This document shows, piece by piece, positions 25,010 through 33,658 of a DNA stretch of 64,000 nt. Both the position numbers and the translations under genes were made by a program. Numbering within the stretch: position 1 is the first letter of the stretch; the number at the start of each line of letters is the position of its first letter. Source of the DNA: Spirochaetota bacterium. GTDB lineage: Bacteria > Spirochaetota > UBA4802 > UBA5550. The stretch lies in assembly GCA_016933025.1 (NCBI GenBank), contig JAFGBT010000003.1, forward strand, positions 62,001-126,000. Direction: 5' to 3'. The notes under the pieces were generated by a model. That model saw nothing but the letters and a program-made list of their open reading frames with translations. It made no database searches and was not told where the DNA came from.

Positions 25010-26365
25010 ATGGCTGAAGAAACCATCTGCGCACCTTCAACACCGCCGGTTAATTCTTCAATAGCGATTATCAGAATCAGCGGCTCCGGGACGCTCGTGG
25101 CCGCCGATCCCGTCCTCGGTTTTCCCGAAGCACCGGAGCCGCGTCATGCCTATTATCTGCAGCTCTTGGAGGGCGGGGCGGCGATCGATGATGTGGTCTT
25201 CGTATATTACCGGGCGCCCCAGAGCTATACCGGCGAGGACATGGGTGAGATTTTCTGCCACGGCAATCCGATCATCGTGCAAAAAATTATCCGGCTTCTG
25301 AACCGCCGTGGAGTGCGACTGGCGGAGCCTGGTGAATTCACCAAGCGGGCTTTTTTGAACGGGAAGGTGGATCTTACCGAAGCGGAGGCCGTCAACCACA
25401 TCATCATGGCGAAAAGCGAGTGGGAGATTGAAACATCACTCAGACAGATGCACGGCTCTCTTCGCCAACTTATATCAGCCGTGCGGAATCGGATTATCGA
25501 TTTAAAGGCCGATATTGAGGCTGAAATAGATTTTTCTGATGAGGAACTTGAAGGCATTGGCACGGAAAAATCACTGGAGTCGGCGCAGTGGATACGGGAA
25601 TCACTTGAGAATATGCTAAGCAAATGCAGGACGGGGGAGCAGCTGAGCCACGGCATAGACATCACGATTACAGGCAAGCCCAATGTAGGAAAATCGAGCA
25701 TTTTAAACCTGCTGCTCAACCGCGAGCGCGCCATAGTGACGGATATCCCCGGCACCACAAGGGACATCATACGCGAGCCGTTTCAGATCAGCGGAATGCA
25801 TGTCAACCTGAACGATACGGCAGGCATCGACATCCCCGGCGACGAGATTGAGAAAATCGGAATGGATTTAAGCCATCAGAAAATTGAAACGTCCCCGTTC
25901 GTTATCGTAGTCTGCGACGCGGTTTCGGGAATTACGGCGGCTGACCGGAGCATTCTGGGAAAAACCGGGAGAAAAAAAAGGATCATCCTCATCAACAAGA
26001 CTGATATTGCACGGCGGGAGGATATTGAAAGGGCAGGCACGGAGGTCGGTGAAGAAGCAATTGAATTCTCGGCAAAAACCGGGAGCGGCCTGGAAAAATT
26101 GAAGGAGGCGATAGCGCGTCGTATAAAAAATGAATACGCCGATATAGAACATACATTCATAGCGGATTTAAGAATAATCTCACTGCTGGAAGATGCCGTA
26201 GAGACGACGGGCAGGATAAGGAATTTAATCGTACGGCGAGATCCGGGTGAAATCATAGCCTTTGAATTGCAGGCCCTCATGGACATCCTCTCGGGCATAA
26301 CAGGCGAAATAACACCCGATGATATCCTTGACTCAATATTCAGCAGGTTTTGCATAGGCAAGTGA
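25010..26365 (+). CDS. mnmE: tRNA modification GTPase MnmE
   Basis: A 451-residue GTPase that with MnmG installs the aminomethyl or carboxymethylaminomethyl group at wobble U34 of certain tRNAs. The N-terminal folate-binding domain starts with the family TICAPSTPP segment. The G domain has GKPNVGKSS (P-loop), DIPGTTRD, DTAGI and NKTD. The C-terminus ends in FCIGK, the conserved C(I/L)GK cysteine tail. It starts 9 bases after jag. A stand-alone MnmD-like methyltransferase acting on the same pathway is at 28343-29170. Confidence 0.97.
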   Translation: MAEETICAPSTPPVNSSIAIIRISGSGTLVAADPVLGFPEAPEPRHAYYLQLLEGGAAIDDVVFVYYRAPQSYTGEDMGEIFCHGNPIIVQKIIRLLNRRGVRLAEPGEFTKRAFLNGKVDLTEAEAVNHIIMAKSEWEIETSLRQMHGSLRQLISAVRNRIIDLKADIEAEIDFSDEELEGIGTEKSLESAQWIRESLENMLSKCRTGEQLSHGIDITITGKPNVGKSSILNLLLNRERAIVTDIPGTTRDIIREPFQISGMHVNLNDTAGIDIPGDEIEKIGMDLSHQKIETSPFVIVVCDAVSGITAADRSILGKTGRKKRIILINKTDIARREDIERAGTEVGEEAIEFSAKTGSGLEKLKEAIARRIKNEYADIEHTFIADLRIISLLEDAVETTGRIRNLIVRRDPGEIIAFELQALMDILSGITGEITPDDILDSIFSRFCIGK

Positions 26366-26472
26366 GTATGACCGCCGGTGGGCCATGCCGATGGAACATA
26401 ATATTCGTTCCCGGCGCCGACAATAATCTTTGCTCGCCGGCCAATTTTTATTACATTAATAATACAATATAA

Positions 26473-26501
26473 TTGACATTTTTATTAATGAGACATTAAT
26501 T
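26473..26501 (+). promoter_or_regulatory. Putative promoter of the 597-residue protein gene
   Basis: TTGACA (26473-26478), 17-base spacer, TTAATT (26496-26501), in an AT-rich stretch ending 36 bases before the ATG. Confidence 0.45.
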
Positions 26502-26537
26502 AAGCCACTCATCCGATATTCGGCGCGGTTAACGTAT

Positions 26538-28331
26538 ATGGACAAAAGCAGAATAGACAAGACCAAACATAACATCGGCGTTCAGAAGCTTGACGAAAAG
26601 ACGAGAAAGAACCTGTTTGAAAAATTCGTCGAGGGCGGCGGGAAGGTCATTGACGAGAAGACCCTGCGTCGAAACATCGCCATCAGCCGGGAAAAGCAGA
26701 AAGAGCTATCCCGCCGTGATCTAAAGGCGGAGCGTAATAAGCGTATAGCCAGAGAGCAGCAGTCCTCCGACGAGCGGAGAGTCTACAGAAACGTAAAGGC
26801 CGACGAACAGAGCGATATCAGCGCATTTGCACTTATGCTCTGGAAGTTGAAGATCCGCATTAAGATGAAGTTTCTCGGAATAACCGGGTTGGGCGGTTAT
26901 TTTTTCAGCGGCCGGTTTTTCAAGAAATTCAATAATGCGTACAAGCCGGCTCTCATGGATATCCAGATTTTGTTTCTGGAAATATTCAGGAAGAACCCCG
27001 CTGTCGGCAGGAACATTACCGCGAAGCTCGATGATATCAAGCCCCTGTATTACGAGCTCATAGAAATGGTCGGGAACCTCTTTGACAAGATTGAAGTGGA
27101 CCAGATAATGGATAATTATGTTAATTTTCCCGACCTGCCGAAAAAGATAGTGGATCTGAAAGAGCAAATTCTCGGGCTGTACCGGAAACTCTACGTCCTG
27201 AATGCATTCGAAAATTCCATACTCCTGGCGTACGAGCAGGCGATAACTATATATTTGCGGGTCGAGGAAAACGCGGCTGATTCTCGTTTCACACTTTCCA
27301 GGAGAATGCGCACCAGCGTATTTGTTATTTTCCATAAACTTTTCCCGCGCCTGCATATGCTTTTCTGCATGTACCAGGGGAGGCCCTATGACGTTTATGA
27401 TCCCGACATCGAAGGAATCCTCGGAGTAACCGAAGCCGAGAAGCCGGGCAATCGACAGCTGGCCAAGTACTTCGAGGAAGCTGCAGCGCTCCAGGAGGAG
27501 CAGGTAAAGGCGGAAATTGCGGAAGAGATCGTGGAACCTGACGTTGAGACGGCGAAGGCGATACGGCAGGGCCTTGAAATGATGGCGGTCCTGGACATGA
27601 ACCGGCTGCGCAAGGAGTACGACAAGTCGCGGCTGTTCGAGCGGGTAAGCGACGCCGATAAAGTCTTCATCACATACCTGCTGTTCAATGAATTCGACCG
27701 GGAATATTCGTTCATCATGACCACTAACAAAATCAAGTTCAGGACAGATTTTGTTGCGAGGACCAAGATCGATTTCAAGGCCAGGCTCATCGACCTGTAT
27801 GACAAGATGAGAAAAAGCTCGGATAGTCTGAAGGAATACGCGGAAGAGCTGATGAATTACGATAAGGTGAGACGGGAAAAACCGACCAGCAGTTCCCAGT
27901 ATATCGAATACACCAAGCGGATGGAGGTCGTTGAAAGGAAAAAAGATTCAATAGGCAAAAACGCTCTGGCTGAGGTTAGAGACTACATGATAGGAATTGC
28001 TCAGGAGCTGAAGGTCCTGCTGAACGACATGGACGGCGCCCAGATATACATTGAGAATCCACAGGAGGCGTTGGTTTTTGATTCCCTCATTGAAGGAGAA
28101 AAAAAAATAAACGGGAAAAAGATATACGAAGCCCTGTACGTGGTGTATTGTTACGCGATGGCCTTCGCCCATCGGCTGGGCGATGCAGGGGACCTTTCCG
28201 GCGCGCTTGAATTTAAAAAGGAAGAGCTTGATCAGATGCAAAAGGACATGAAGGAGCGCGCCGGCGCCAGGCAGGAATCCGAAGAGCAGCAGAAAAAATC
28301 GGTGCTGGAAGAGCTTGATGACATGATATAA
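26538..28331 (+). CDS. Large soluble helical protein of unknown function
   Basis: A 597-residue protein with no recognised domain. It lacks a signal peptide. Residues about 1-90 are very basic and charged (KEKQKELSRRDLKAERNKR), which could bind nucleic acid or ribosomes. A short aromatic/hydrophobic stretch (LGITGLGGYFFSGRFFKKF) follows near 115-130. The rest is predominantly alpha-helical, with a long acidic central region and a Gln/Glu/Lys-rich C-terminal coil. I suspect a spirochaete-specific family, but this is a guess. It follows mnmE on the same strand after a 172-base gap with its own promoter. Confidence 0.8.
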   Translation: MDKSRIDKTKHNIGVQKLDEKTRKNLFEKFVEGGGKVIDEKTLRRNIAISREKQKELSRRDLKAERNKRIAREQQSSDERRVYRNVKADEQSDISAFALMLWKLKIRIKMKFLGITGLGGYFFSGRFFKKFNNAYKPALMDIQILFLEIFRKNPAVGRNITAKLDDIKPLYYELIEMVGNLFDKIEVDQIMDNYVNFPDLPKKIVDLKEQILGLYRKLYVLNAFENSILLAYEQAITIYLRVEENAADSRFTLSRRMRTSVFVIFHKLFPRLHMLFCMYQGRPYDVYDPDIEGILGVTEAEKPGNRQLAKYFEEAAALQEEQVKAEIAEEIVEPDVETAKAIRQGLEMMAVLDMNRLRKEYDKSRLFERVSDADKVFITYLLFNEFDREYSFIMTTNKIKFRTDFVARTKIDFKARLIDLYDKMRKSSDSLKEYAEELMNYDKVRREKPTSSSQYIEYTKRMEVVERKKDSIGKNALAEVRDYMIGIAQELKVLLNDMDGAQIYIENPQEALVFDSLIEGEKKINGKKIYEALYVVYCYAMAFAHRLGDAGDLSGALEFKKEELDQMQKDMKERAGARQESEEQQKKSVLEELDDMI

Positions 28332-28342
28332 TAAGCCTCCCC

Positions 28343-29170
28343 TCACGGACAATCCTTCGATCTGTTTTTCCTGATTTCATTGCTGCGAATTGTTATAATC
28401 GCTTCTCTTGTTGATGATAAATTTTCGTCACGGTAGGGAACGGCTCGTCTGTTGACGAACACCGCATCGAGTTCCCCCGCCGAGAGCGGATTTATTATAC
28501 TGGTTTTTGCAGCAAGGGTTCCTTCCCGCTTTCCCCCGACTGACGGACCTTTTCCGATGAGAAACCCGGCATCCAAAAGCGCGACACGCACCTGAGGGGC
28601 GCTGGAATATGTGGTAAGAACGGCGTCGTGACTCATCAGGCGGAAGATGTGCCGGAAAAAGTCGACAGACCAGAGCTCCGGGTTGCGGGAGGGAGAAAAA
28701 GGATCGAAAAAAACTGCGTCGAACAATGTATCCGTAATCGTGCGTACAGATTCCCGCGCGTCGCCGAACAATACCCGAATGGTATTGTTTCCGTAATGGC
28801 AGTCACCCGTCTCGTATGCGTGTTTGATAGATGCGAATGCATCATCACGCGGGTCATTGAAAAATAAGGACTGGAGTACAGGAAGAAGCGTCCGTTCCTT
28901 TTCAAGTGAGAGTATGGAAACCTGCCCGGAATATTTTTGCGCGGATAGTTCCGTGATCAGCGCCAGTATGTTATAGCCGAGACCGAATCCGACATCGAGT
29001 ACCGAACAACGGTCTCCGGTTTTTTCCAGTATGCCGGAAGGGCGTACATGTTTGAGTAGAGCTTCCTCGTACGCCCCTGAAAGTGAATGCATGTGCTCAT
29101 TATACTCCTTGAAGTAAAGGGTATATGAACCATCGTTTGTCTTCACGATCTTAAAATCCGCATGATCCAT
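28343..29170 (-). CDS. mnmD: MnmD-like tRNA U34 methyltransferase (stand-alone MnmC C-domain homologue)
   Basis: A 275-residue SAM-dependent methyltransferase. Residues 58-67 (LDVGFGLGYN) form the SAM loop. FDPFSPSRNPELW at about 155-167 is the diagnostic DUF752/MnmD motif that closes over the substrate nucleobase. The family methylates aminomethyl-U34 to mnm5U using S-adenosylmethionine. There is no FAD-oxidase domain fused, unlike E. coli MnmC, so the organism probably uses the aminomethyl branch made by MnmE/MnmG with ammonium. It is 24 bases downstream of a small lipoprotein gene on the same strand. Confidence 0.85.
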   Translation of the reverse strand: MDHADFKIVKTNDGSYTLYFKEYNEHMHSLSGAYEEALLKHVRPSGILEKTGDRCSVLDVGFGLGYNILALITELSAQKYSGQVSILSLEKERTLLPVLQSLFFNDPRDDAFASIKHAYETGDCHYGNNTIRVLFGDARESVRTITDTLFDAVFFDPFSPSRNPELWSVDFFRHIFRLMSHDAVLTTYSSAPQVRVALLDAGFLIGKGPSVGGKREGTLAAKTSIINPLSAGELDAVFVNRRAVPYRDENLSSTREAIITIRSNEIRKNRSKDCP

Positions 29171-29194
29171 TGACGAGCTTTCCCTGATTCGTCT

Positions 29195-29659
29195 CTACCG
29201 GGATTCCAGTATCGCGGATGAAACTGGAAACCCGGTAATGTCGAAATCGATTAGTGCAGCACAGCTTTCCTCGCCGCATTTTTTGCGGCGGATTGTGGCG
29301 GTATTGAGAATGCCGGTGATCATTTCCTGGCGTTCCTGAATCTGTCTGATGTCCGTTGCGTGAACCCGAAGATAGCTTGCCAGGATAAGCACGGCCCGGT
29401 TTTTTCCGGCATTCAACAGTGATTTTCTAATGGTCCTTTGCATTTTATTCTGTTCAACTTCCTCTGTGAAATCGAGCACAATATAAACACTCAATATATT
29501 ATTGTGAATTCCTTCCCATGCATCGTTCATGCGCAATGAGGCAGAGCATGACAGCAGAACTGAGAATATGACCTGCCAAATAAAAAATGTATAAGAGTTA
29601 CTCTCATGTGTCCCTTTTTGAATTGCAGATTTAAATATGGAACTAATTTTTTTTCTCAT
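29195..29659 (-). CDS. Predicted small lipoprotein of unknown function
   Basis: A 154-residue protein with an unusually long polar N-region (about 25 residues) before a hydrophobic stretch (FFIWQVIFSVLLSC) ending in a relaxed lipobox at Cys38. A later, unrecognised start is therefore possible. The mature part is mixed, with VYIVLDFTEEVEQ and VLILASYLRVHATDI strands, and a CGEESC pair near residue 133. I do not recognise a family. It precedes the MnmD-like gene and may be co-transcribed with it. Confidence 0.6.
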   Translation of the reverse strand: MRKKISSIFKSAIQKGTHESNSYTFFIWQVIFSVLLSCSASLRMNDAWEGIHNNILSVYIVLDFTEEVEQNKMQRTIRKSLLNAGKNRAVLILASYLRVHATDIRQIQERQEMITGILNTATIRRKKCGEESCAALIDFDITGFPVSSAILESR

Positions 29660-29795
29660 TGCTGTTTTATTATTGACCTGTGACTTAAAGCAGATGGCAT
29701 TATTATCTTTTCAATATTGGAAAAAAAGAAACTCTTGATCTGTATTATGTCCTACTAATATGAGCGTTTCACTTTTTCAATGAAATTAATATATT

Positions 29796-31205
29796 ATGAA
29801 AAAAATATTATTCATCGAGCCAAAACCACCGGGCGAGCATATATTCAGCCGATTCGCGCTGCCGAGAATCGGGGTTTTCGTTCTTGCGACAATGATGAAA
29901 AACCGCGGATGGCATGCTGAGATAATTATTGAAGATCTGCATGCTGTCGATGATGAACTCTTTGCGGACAGGGATATCGTCGGCATATCCACCATAACGC
30001 CTACCGCAGCCAACGCCTATGCCATTGCCGACAGGGTCAGGGACATGGGCATACCGGTCATCATGGGAGGGCCCCATGTGACTTTCCTTCCGGATGAAGC
30101 GCTTGAGCACGCTGATTTTGTCGTACGCGGCGAAGGAGAGATGCCGCTTATGAAATTCATCGACGCATGGGAAACGGATGGTGATTACAGTACCGTTCCC
30201 AATTTATCCTATAAACTGAATGATGATACCATTCACAATCCGATGCAGGCCTTTGAAAAGAACCTGGACCGCTTTCCGATCTGCGATTTCTCGCTGATAA
30301 AGGATAAAAAAGAGCTGAAGGTGATACCGGTCCAGACATCAAGGGGATGTCCCTATGACTGCTCCTTCTGTTCGGTCACGGGCATGTTCGGGAAAAAGTA
30401 CCGGTACCGGTCGAATGATCACATACTCGAGGAGCTGCGGCAGCATAAGGCGTCTGGTAAAATGATATTTTTTTATGATGATCATTTTGCCGCGAACAGA
30501 AGGAGGGCCAAGGAGCTCCTCAGGGCGATGATAGATCAGGGACTGACCTTCAAGTTCTCAACCCAGGTACGCGCCGATATCGTGAACGACCTTGAACTGA
30601 TGGAGCTCATGAAAAGGGCCGGCTGTCATACCCTCTTTATCGGATTCGAGTCGTTTAATCCGGACAGTCTCATTGAAATGAAAAAGAAGCAGACTGTCGA
30701 AGACATCATGAAATCAGTCAGTGTCATACATTCGTATGGCATTCATATTCATGGTATGTTCGTTCACGGTTTTGACCGGGACACCTGGATGTCTGTAAAG
30801 CATACGGTAAAGATAGCGAAAATGCTTGAGCTCACGTCAGCACAATTTCTGCTGCTCACCCCCTTCCCGGGCTCTGAATATTACGAGCATGCCGAAAAAA
30901 GGATTGTATTTAAAGACTGGGGGATGTACGATACGCATCACGTAGTGTATCAGCCAATTAATTTCTCGATACGGGGACTGCAGCGGGCCCAGACTTACAG
31001 CCATGAGAATTTTTATTCAGTCCCGCAAATATTGAAAAAGCTCGTGAAGCGAAAATGGATTGCGCTTGGTATTGCCATATATGCCCGCTTTATTAACCGG
31101 AAATGGAAAAAAGACAACAGGGACTATCTCAAAACGATCCATTTCATGAAAAAAAACATTTCACCAGTAGCCGGCGAGATATCTCCTTACGAAGCACAGT
31201 CCTGA
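29796..31205 (+). CDS. B12-binding-domain radical SAM protein
   Basis: A 469-residue protein of the BchE-like class. Residues about 1-135 form a cobalamin-binding-like Rossmann domain (VGISTITPTAANAYAIADRV, then VIMGGPHVTFLPDEAL and VVRGEGE). The radical SAM core follows, with the CxxxCxxC cluster motif in TSRGCPYDCSFCSVTG near 175-185, and KMIFFYDDHF and FIGFES in later strands. The DxHxxG base-off cobalamin motif is not obvious, so cofactor use is uncertain. Family members carry out methylations, cyclisations or ring changes in cofactor, lipid or natural-product synthesis; the substrate is unknown. Acylphosphatase follows after 19 bases. Confidence 0.88.
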   Translation: MKKILFIEPKPPGEHIFSRFALPRIGVFVLATMMKNRGWHAEIIIEDLHAVDDELFADRDIVGISTITPTAANAYAIADRVRDMGIPVIMGGPHVTFLPDEALEHADFVVRGEGEMPLMKFIDAWETDGDYSTVPNLSYKLNDDTIHNPMQAFEKNLDRFPICDFSLIKDKKELKVIPVQTSRGCPYDCSFCSVTGMFGKKYRYRSNDHILEELRQHKASGKMIFFYDDHFAANRRRAKELLRAMIDQGLTFKFSTQVRADIVNDLELMELMKRAGCHTLFIGFESFNPDSLIEMKKKQTVEDIMKSVSVIHSYGIHIHGMFVHGFDRDTWMSVKHTVKIAKMLELTSAQFLLLTPFPGSEYYEHAEKRIVFKDWGMYDTHHVVYQPINFSIRGLQRAQTYSHENFYSVPQILKKLVKRKWIALGIAIYARFINRKWKKDNRDYLKTIHFMKKNISPVAGEISPYEAQS

Positions 31206-31224
31206 AACTACTGGGGTTTCCGGT

Positions 31225-31500
31225 ATGGCAAAGAGATTGATCCTCAATGGCAGGGTGCAGGGAGTGTTCTGCCGGGCCTACTGCAGCCAGTATGCCCGAA
31301 AGCACCGGATACGCGGGACTGCATCAAATCTGACGGAAGGTACCGTCAGAGTTCTCCTCGCGACGGACGATACCGAGCTGGTCAACCGCTACATTGCGGA
31401 TCTCAAGGGAAACCCTAACGAATTCACGTTCTACGGCAGGATCGATACGGTCGATGTGTATGATTATTCGGGGACGATTGACGGCGACTACCAATTTTGA
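31225..31500 (+). CDS. acyP: Acylphosphatase
   Basis: A 91-residue cytosolic enzyme that hydrolyses carboxyl-phosphate bonds such as in acetyl phosphate. It has GRVQGVFCRAYCSQYA, where Arg binds phosphate, and the catalytic Asn in GTASNLTEGTV. Length is typical. Phe is replaced by Cys in the usual VxFR motif. It ends just before a strong bidirectional terminator. Confidence 0.92.
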   Translation: MAKRLILNGRVQGVFCRAYCSQYARKHRIRGTASNLTEGTVRVLLATDDTELVNRYIADLKGNPNEFTFYGRIDTVDVYDYSGTIDGDYQF

Positions 31501-31539
31501 CATTCAACGTGATTAATATAATCAAGGAAAAAGGAAAAA

Positions 31540-31565
31540 CGAACCGGGCCTTTCGGCCCGGTTCG
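31540..31565. terminator. Bidirectional terminator between acyP and trpB2
   Basis: An 11-bp GC-rich perfect stem (CGAACCGGGCC and its complement) with a TTTC tetraloop. The plus strand continues CTGTCTTTTT and the minus strand GTTTTTCCTTTTT, so both convergent genes can terminate here. Confidence 0.92.
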
Positions 31566-31573
31566 CTGTCTTT

Positions 31574-32962
31574 TTACCATTTCCCGGTCTTTGATAGCGA
31601 TGGTTTTGGCAGATCTTTCAGTTCAGCAAGGGCTTCATTGACATCGTCCTGATGAAGCTCATGGTCCACCAGCTTGTTCTGCAGAAACAGGTCGTAGCCA
31701 TACAGGTCCATCAAACCATGACCGCTAAGGTTGAACAGGATGACTTTTTCTTTTCCTTCTTCCTTCGCTTCTTTCGCCTTGCGGATTACCGCGGCGACCG
31801 CGTGACTCGTCTCAGGCGCGATTATCAATCCCTCCGTTTTAGCGAATATGAGCGCCGCCCTGAAGCATTCGGTCTGCGGGATGGCCATCGGCGTCATCAG
31901 ACCTTCCACCACGCACTGGGATACCAGCGGCGCCATGCCATGATAGCGGAGGCCACCGGAGTGAATCGGCGCGGGCACGAAGCTGTGGCCGAGCGAATGC
32001 ATGGGGAGAAGCGGCGTCATCTTAGCGATATCGCCATGGTCATAGATAAAGGGTCCCTTGGTGAGGGTCGGGCATGATGTCGGCTCGACCGGTATTACTT
32101 CGATGTTCTTGCCGTTGATCTTGTCGCTGACAAACGGGAAGGAGATGCCCGCGAAATTGCTTCCGCCGCCGGCACAGCCGATAACGATATCAACCTTCTT
32201 CTCGCCGAACATCTTCAGCTGCTGCTTCGCCTCCTGGCCGATGATCGTCTGGTGGAGGAGGACGTGGTTGAGCACGCTCCCGAGGGAGTACCGTGTCTCT
32301 CCGGTCGTGTCCGTCACCGCGGCCTCGACCGCCTCGCTGATCGCTATGCCGAGGCTTCCGGGAGTGTCGGGGTGCGCCGCAAGCACGTCGCGGCCCGCCT
32401 TCGTCTCGGGGCTCGGGCTGGGTATGCAGGTCGCTCCCCATGTCTGCATCATGACTTTACGCATCGGCTTCTGCTCGAAGCTGATCCGAACCATGAAGAC
32501 CTTGCACTCCAGGCCGATGAGGCCGCAGGCGAAGGCGAGCGCGCTTCCCCACTGTCCGGCGCCGGTTTCTGTCGTCAGCTTCTTGATGCCGAATTCCTTG
32601 TTATACCATGCCTGGGCCACTGCGGTGTTAGGCTTGTGGCTGCCGGCCGGCGACACGCTTTCGTTTTTGTAGTATATACGCGCCGGGGTCCCCAGCGCCT
32701 TTTCGAGAAAATGCGCGCGGTGGAGCGGTGACGGTCGCCAGCGGTAGAGAATTTCAAGAACGCCCTGGGGAATGTCGATCCACCGCTTCTGGCTGACCTC
32801 CTGCTCAATAAGGTTCATCGGGAACACGGGGGCAAGCATGTCGGGCGAAACCGGATTTCCGTCGGGACCGAGCGGCGGCTGGAGAGGGGTCGGCAGATCT
32901 GCCGCTATGTTGTACCATTTCTTCGGAATGTCCTTTTCGTTCAAAAATACTTTTGTCTGCAT
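31574..32962 (-). CDS. trpB2: Tryptophan synthase beta-like protein TrpB2
   Basis: A 462-residue PLP enzyme of the TrpB2 branch, longer than ordinary TrpB (about 400). The PLP lysine is in GSHKPNTA, the phosphate loop in GCAGGGSNF, and TETGAGQWG is the indole-binding region; the N-terminal PTPLQPPLGPDG stretch is characteristic of TrpB2. It condenses indole with serine (or O-phosphoserine in some lineages) to tryptophan. There is no trpA beside it. It follows a trpR-like gene by 36 bases on the same strand, so it is probably controlled by tryptophan. Confidence 0.92.
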   Translation of the reverse strand: MQTKVFLNEKDIPKKWYNIAADLPTPLQPPLGPDGNPVSPDMLAPVFPMNLIEQEVSQKRWIDIPQGVLEILYRWRPSPLHRAHFLEKALGTPARIYYKNESVSPAGSHKPNTAVAQAWYNKEFGIKKLTTETGAGQWGSALAFACGLIGLECKVFMVRISFEQKPMRKVMMQTWGATCIPSPSPETKAGRDVLAAHPDTPGSLGIAISEAVEAAVTDTTGETRYSLGSVLNHVLLHQTIIGQEAKQQLKMFGEKKVDIVIGCAGGGSNFAGISFPFVSDKINGKNIEVIPVEPTSCPTLTKGPFIYDHGDIAKMTPLLPMHSLGHSFVPAPIHSGGLRYHGMAPLVSQCVVEGLMTPMAIPQTECFRAALIFAKTEGLIIAPETSHAVAAVIRKAKEAKEEGKEKVILFNLSGHGLMDLYGYDLFLQNKLVDHELHQDDVNEALAELKDLPKPSLSKTGKW

Positions 32963-32998
32963 ACGTTACTCCTTGTTGATTGGTATATTGCTGTTTCC

Positions 32999-33289
32999 TC
33001 AAGCACTCCTGCTTTTCTGGATTTTTTTATGCGCTTCAATCATGGACTTGAACGGCGAATGGCCTTTTTTCAATTCACGGGACCCCCGGGTTATTTTACA
33101 CAGGCTGATCCCGAGCTTGTCGGCTATCTTTCTCTGGCTCATGCCGTCGTTCAGGAGCTTCACCAGCTCCCAGCGTGACGAGATCTCTTCTGACTCGTTC
33201 TTCGTGAGTATGCTCTTCAAAAAACCCTCGATCAGCTCCCCATCCCCCGTCGCCGCGAGAACGGCTGCTATTTCTTTTAGTTTATACAT
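32999..33289 (-). CDS. trpR: Trp repressor family protein
   Basis: A 96-residue all-helical DNA-binding protein of the TrpR/YerC family. The helix-turn-helix lies at about residues 50-70 (MSQRKIADKLGISLCKITRGSREL). The preceding ILTKNESEEISSRWELVKLL matches the dimer helices of TrpR. Operon partner trpB2 supports a tryptophan-responsive role. Two palindromes suited to a dimer lie just upstream of its start, overlapping and following the -10, so it probably represses itself and trpB2. Confidence 0.9.
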   Translation of the reverse strand: MYKLKEIAAVLAATGDGELIEGFLKSILTKNESEEISSRWELVKLLNDGMSQRKIADKLGISLCKITRGSRELKKGHSPFKSMIEAHKKIQKSRSA

Positions 33290-33307
33290 TGAAAAAGCCG
33301 CATTGTT

Positions 33308-33338
33308 TCTATCAATAGATACGATTCTATAAATAGAA
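33308..33338. promoter_or_regulatory. Two palindromic operator candidates for TrpR
   Basis: TCTAT-CA-ATAGA (33308-33319) and TTCTAT-AA-ATAGAA (33325-33338) share the pattern TCTAT-N2-ATAGA and have centres 18 bp apart. A larger GTTTCTAT/ATAGAAAC pair (33305-33312, 33333-33340) encloses both. They sit between the trpR -10 and its start codon. Confidence 0.7.
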
Positions 33339-33339
33339 A

Positions 33340-33368
33340 CATATCTTGGGGAGGGGGATTAATGTCAA
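33340..33368 (-). promoter_or_regulatory. Putative promoter of trpR-trpB2
   Basis: The minus strand has TTGACA (33368-33363), a 17-base C-rich spacer and GATATG (33345-33340), with the operator palindromes immediately downstream. Confidence 0.5.
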
Positions 33369-33561
33369 GATTAATTTTATATTAATGCATGGGGGAGTTT
33401 GAACCTGACGTCGGTATCGGCATTTACAGATAATCAGCCTGCGCGATCGCAACATACAGGGCTATTATCAAAACGATTTGAATAATCTATGGTTATTCCT
33501 ATAGTGATCGTAGTCCGAATAACACGGCCAGCTCAATTGTATTTAATCACGAATAAATCTA

Positions 33562-33589
33562 TTGACATTTTATATTTTATAGAATTAAT
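33562..33589 (+). promoter_or_regulatory. Putative promoter of the tandem phosphatase genes
   Basis: TTGACA (33562-33567), a 16-base AT-rich spacer and ATTAAT (33584-33589). The rest of the 363-base gap 33290-33652 holds the trpR control region and, between about 33390 and 33540, nothing I can identify. Confidence 0.5.
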
Positions 33590-33658
33590 TATATTGGTTA
33601 CTAGATCGAAGCTCCTGTGACAGATTCATAATTTCACGGCATTTGATTGTAATTGAGT

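Noticed and set aside
26411-26450. CCGGCG/CGCCGG stem after mnmE as a terminator
   Set aside because: It has only six base pairs around an 18-base loop and no proper T run; too weak to call.
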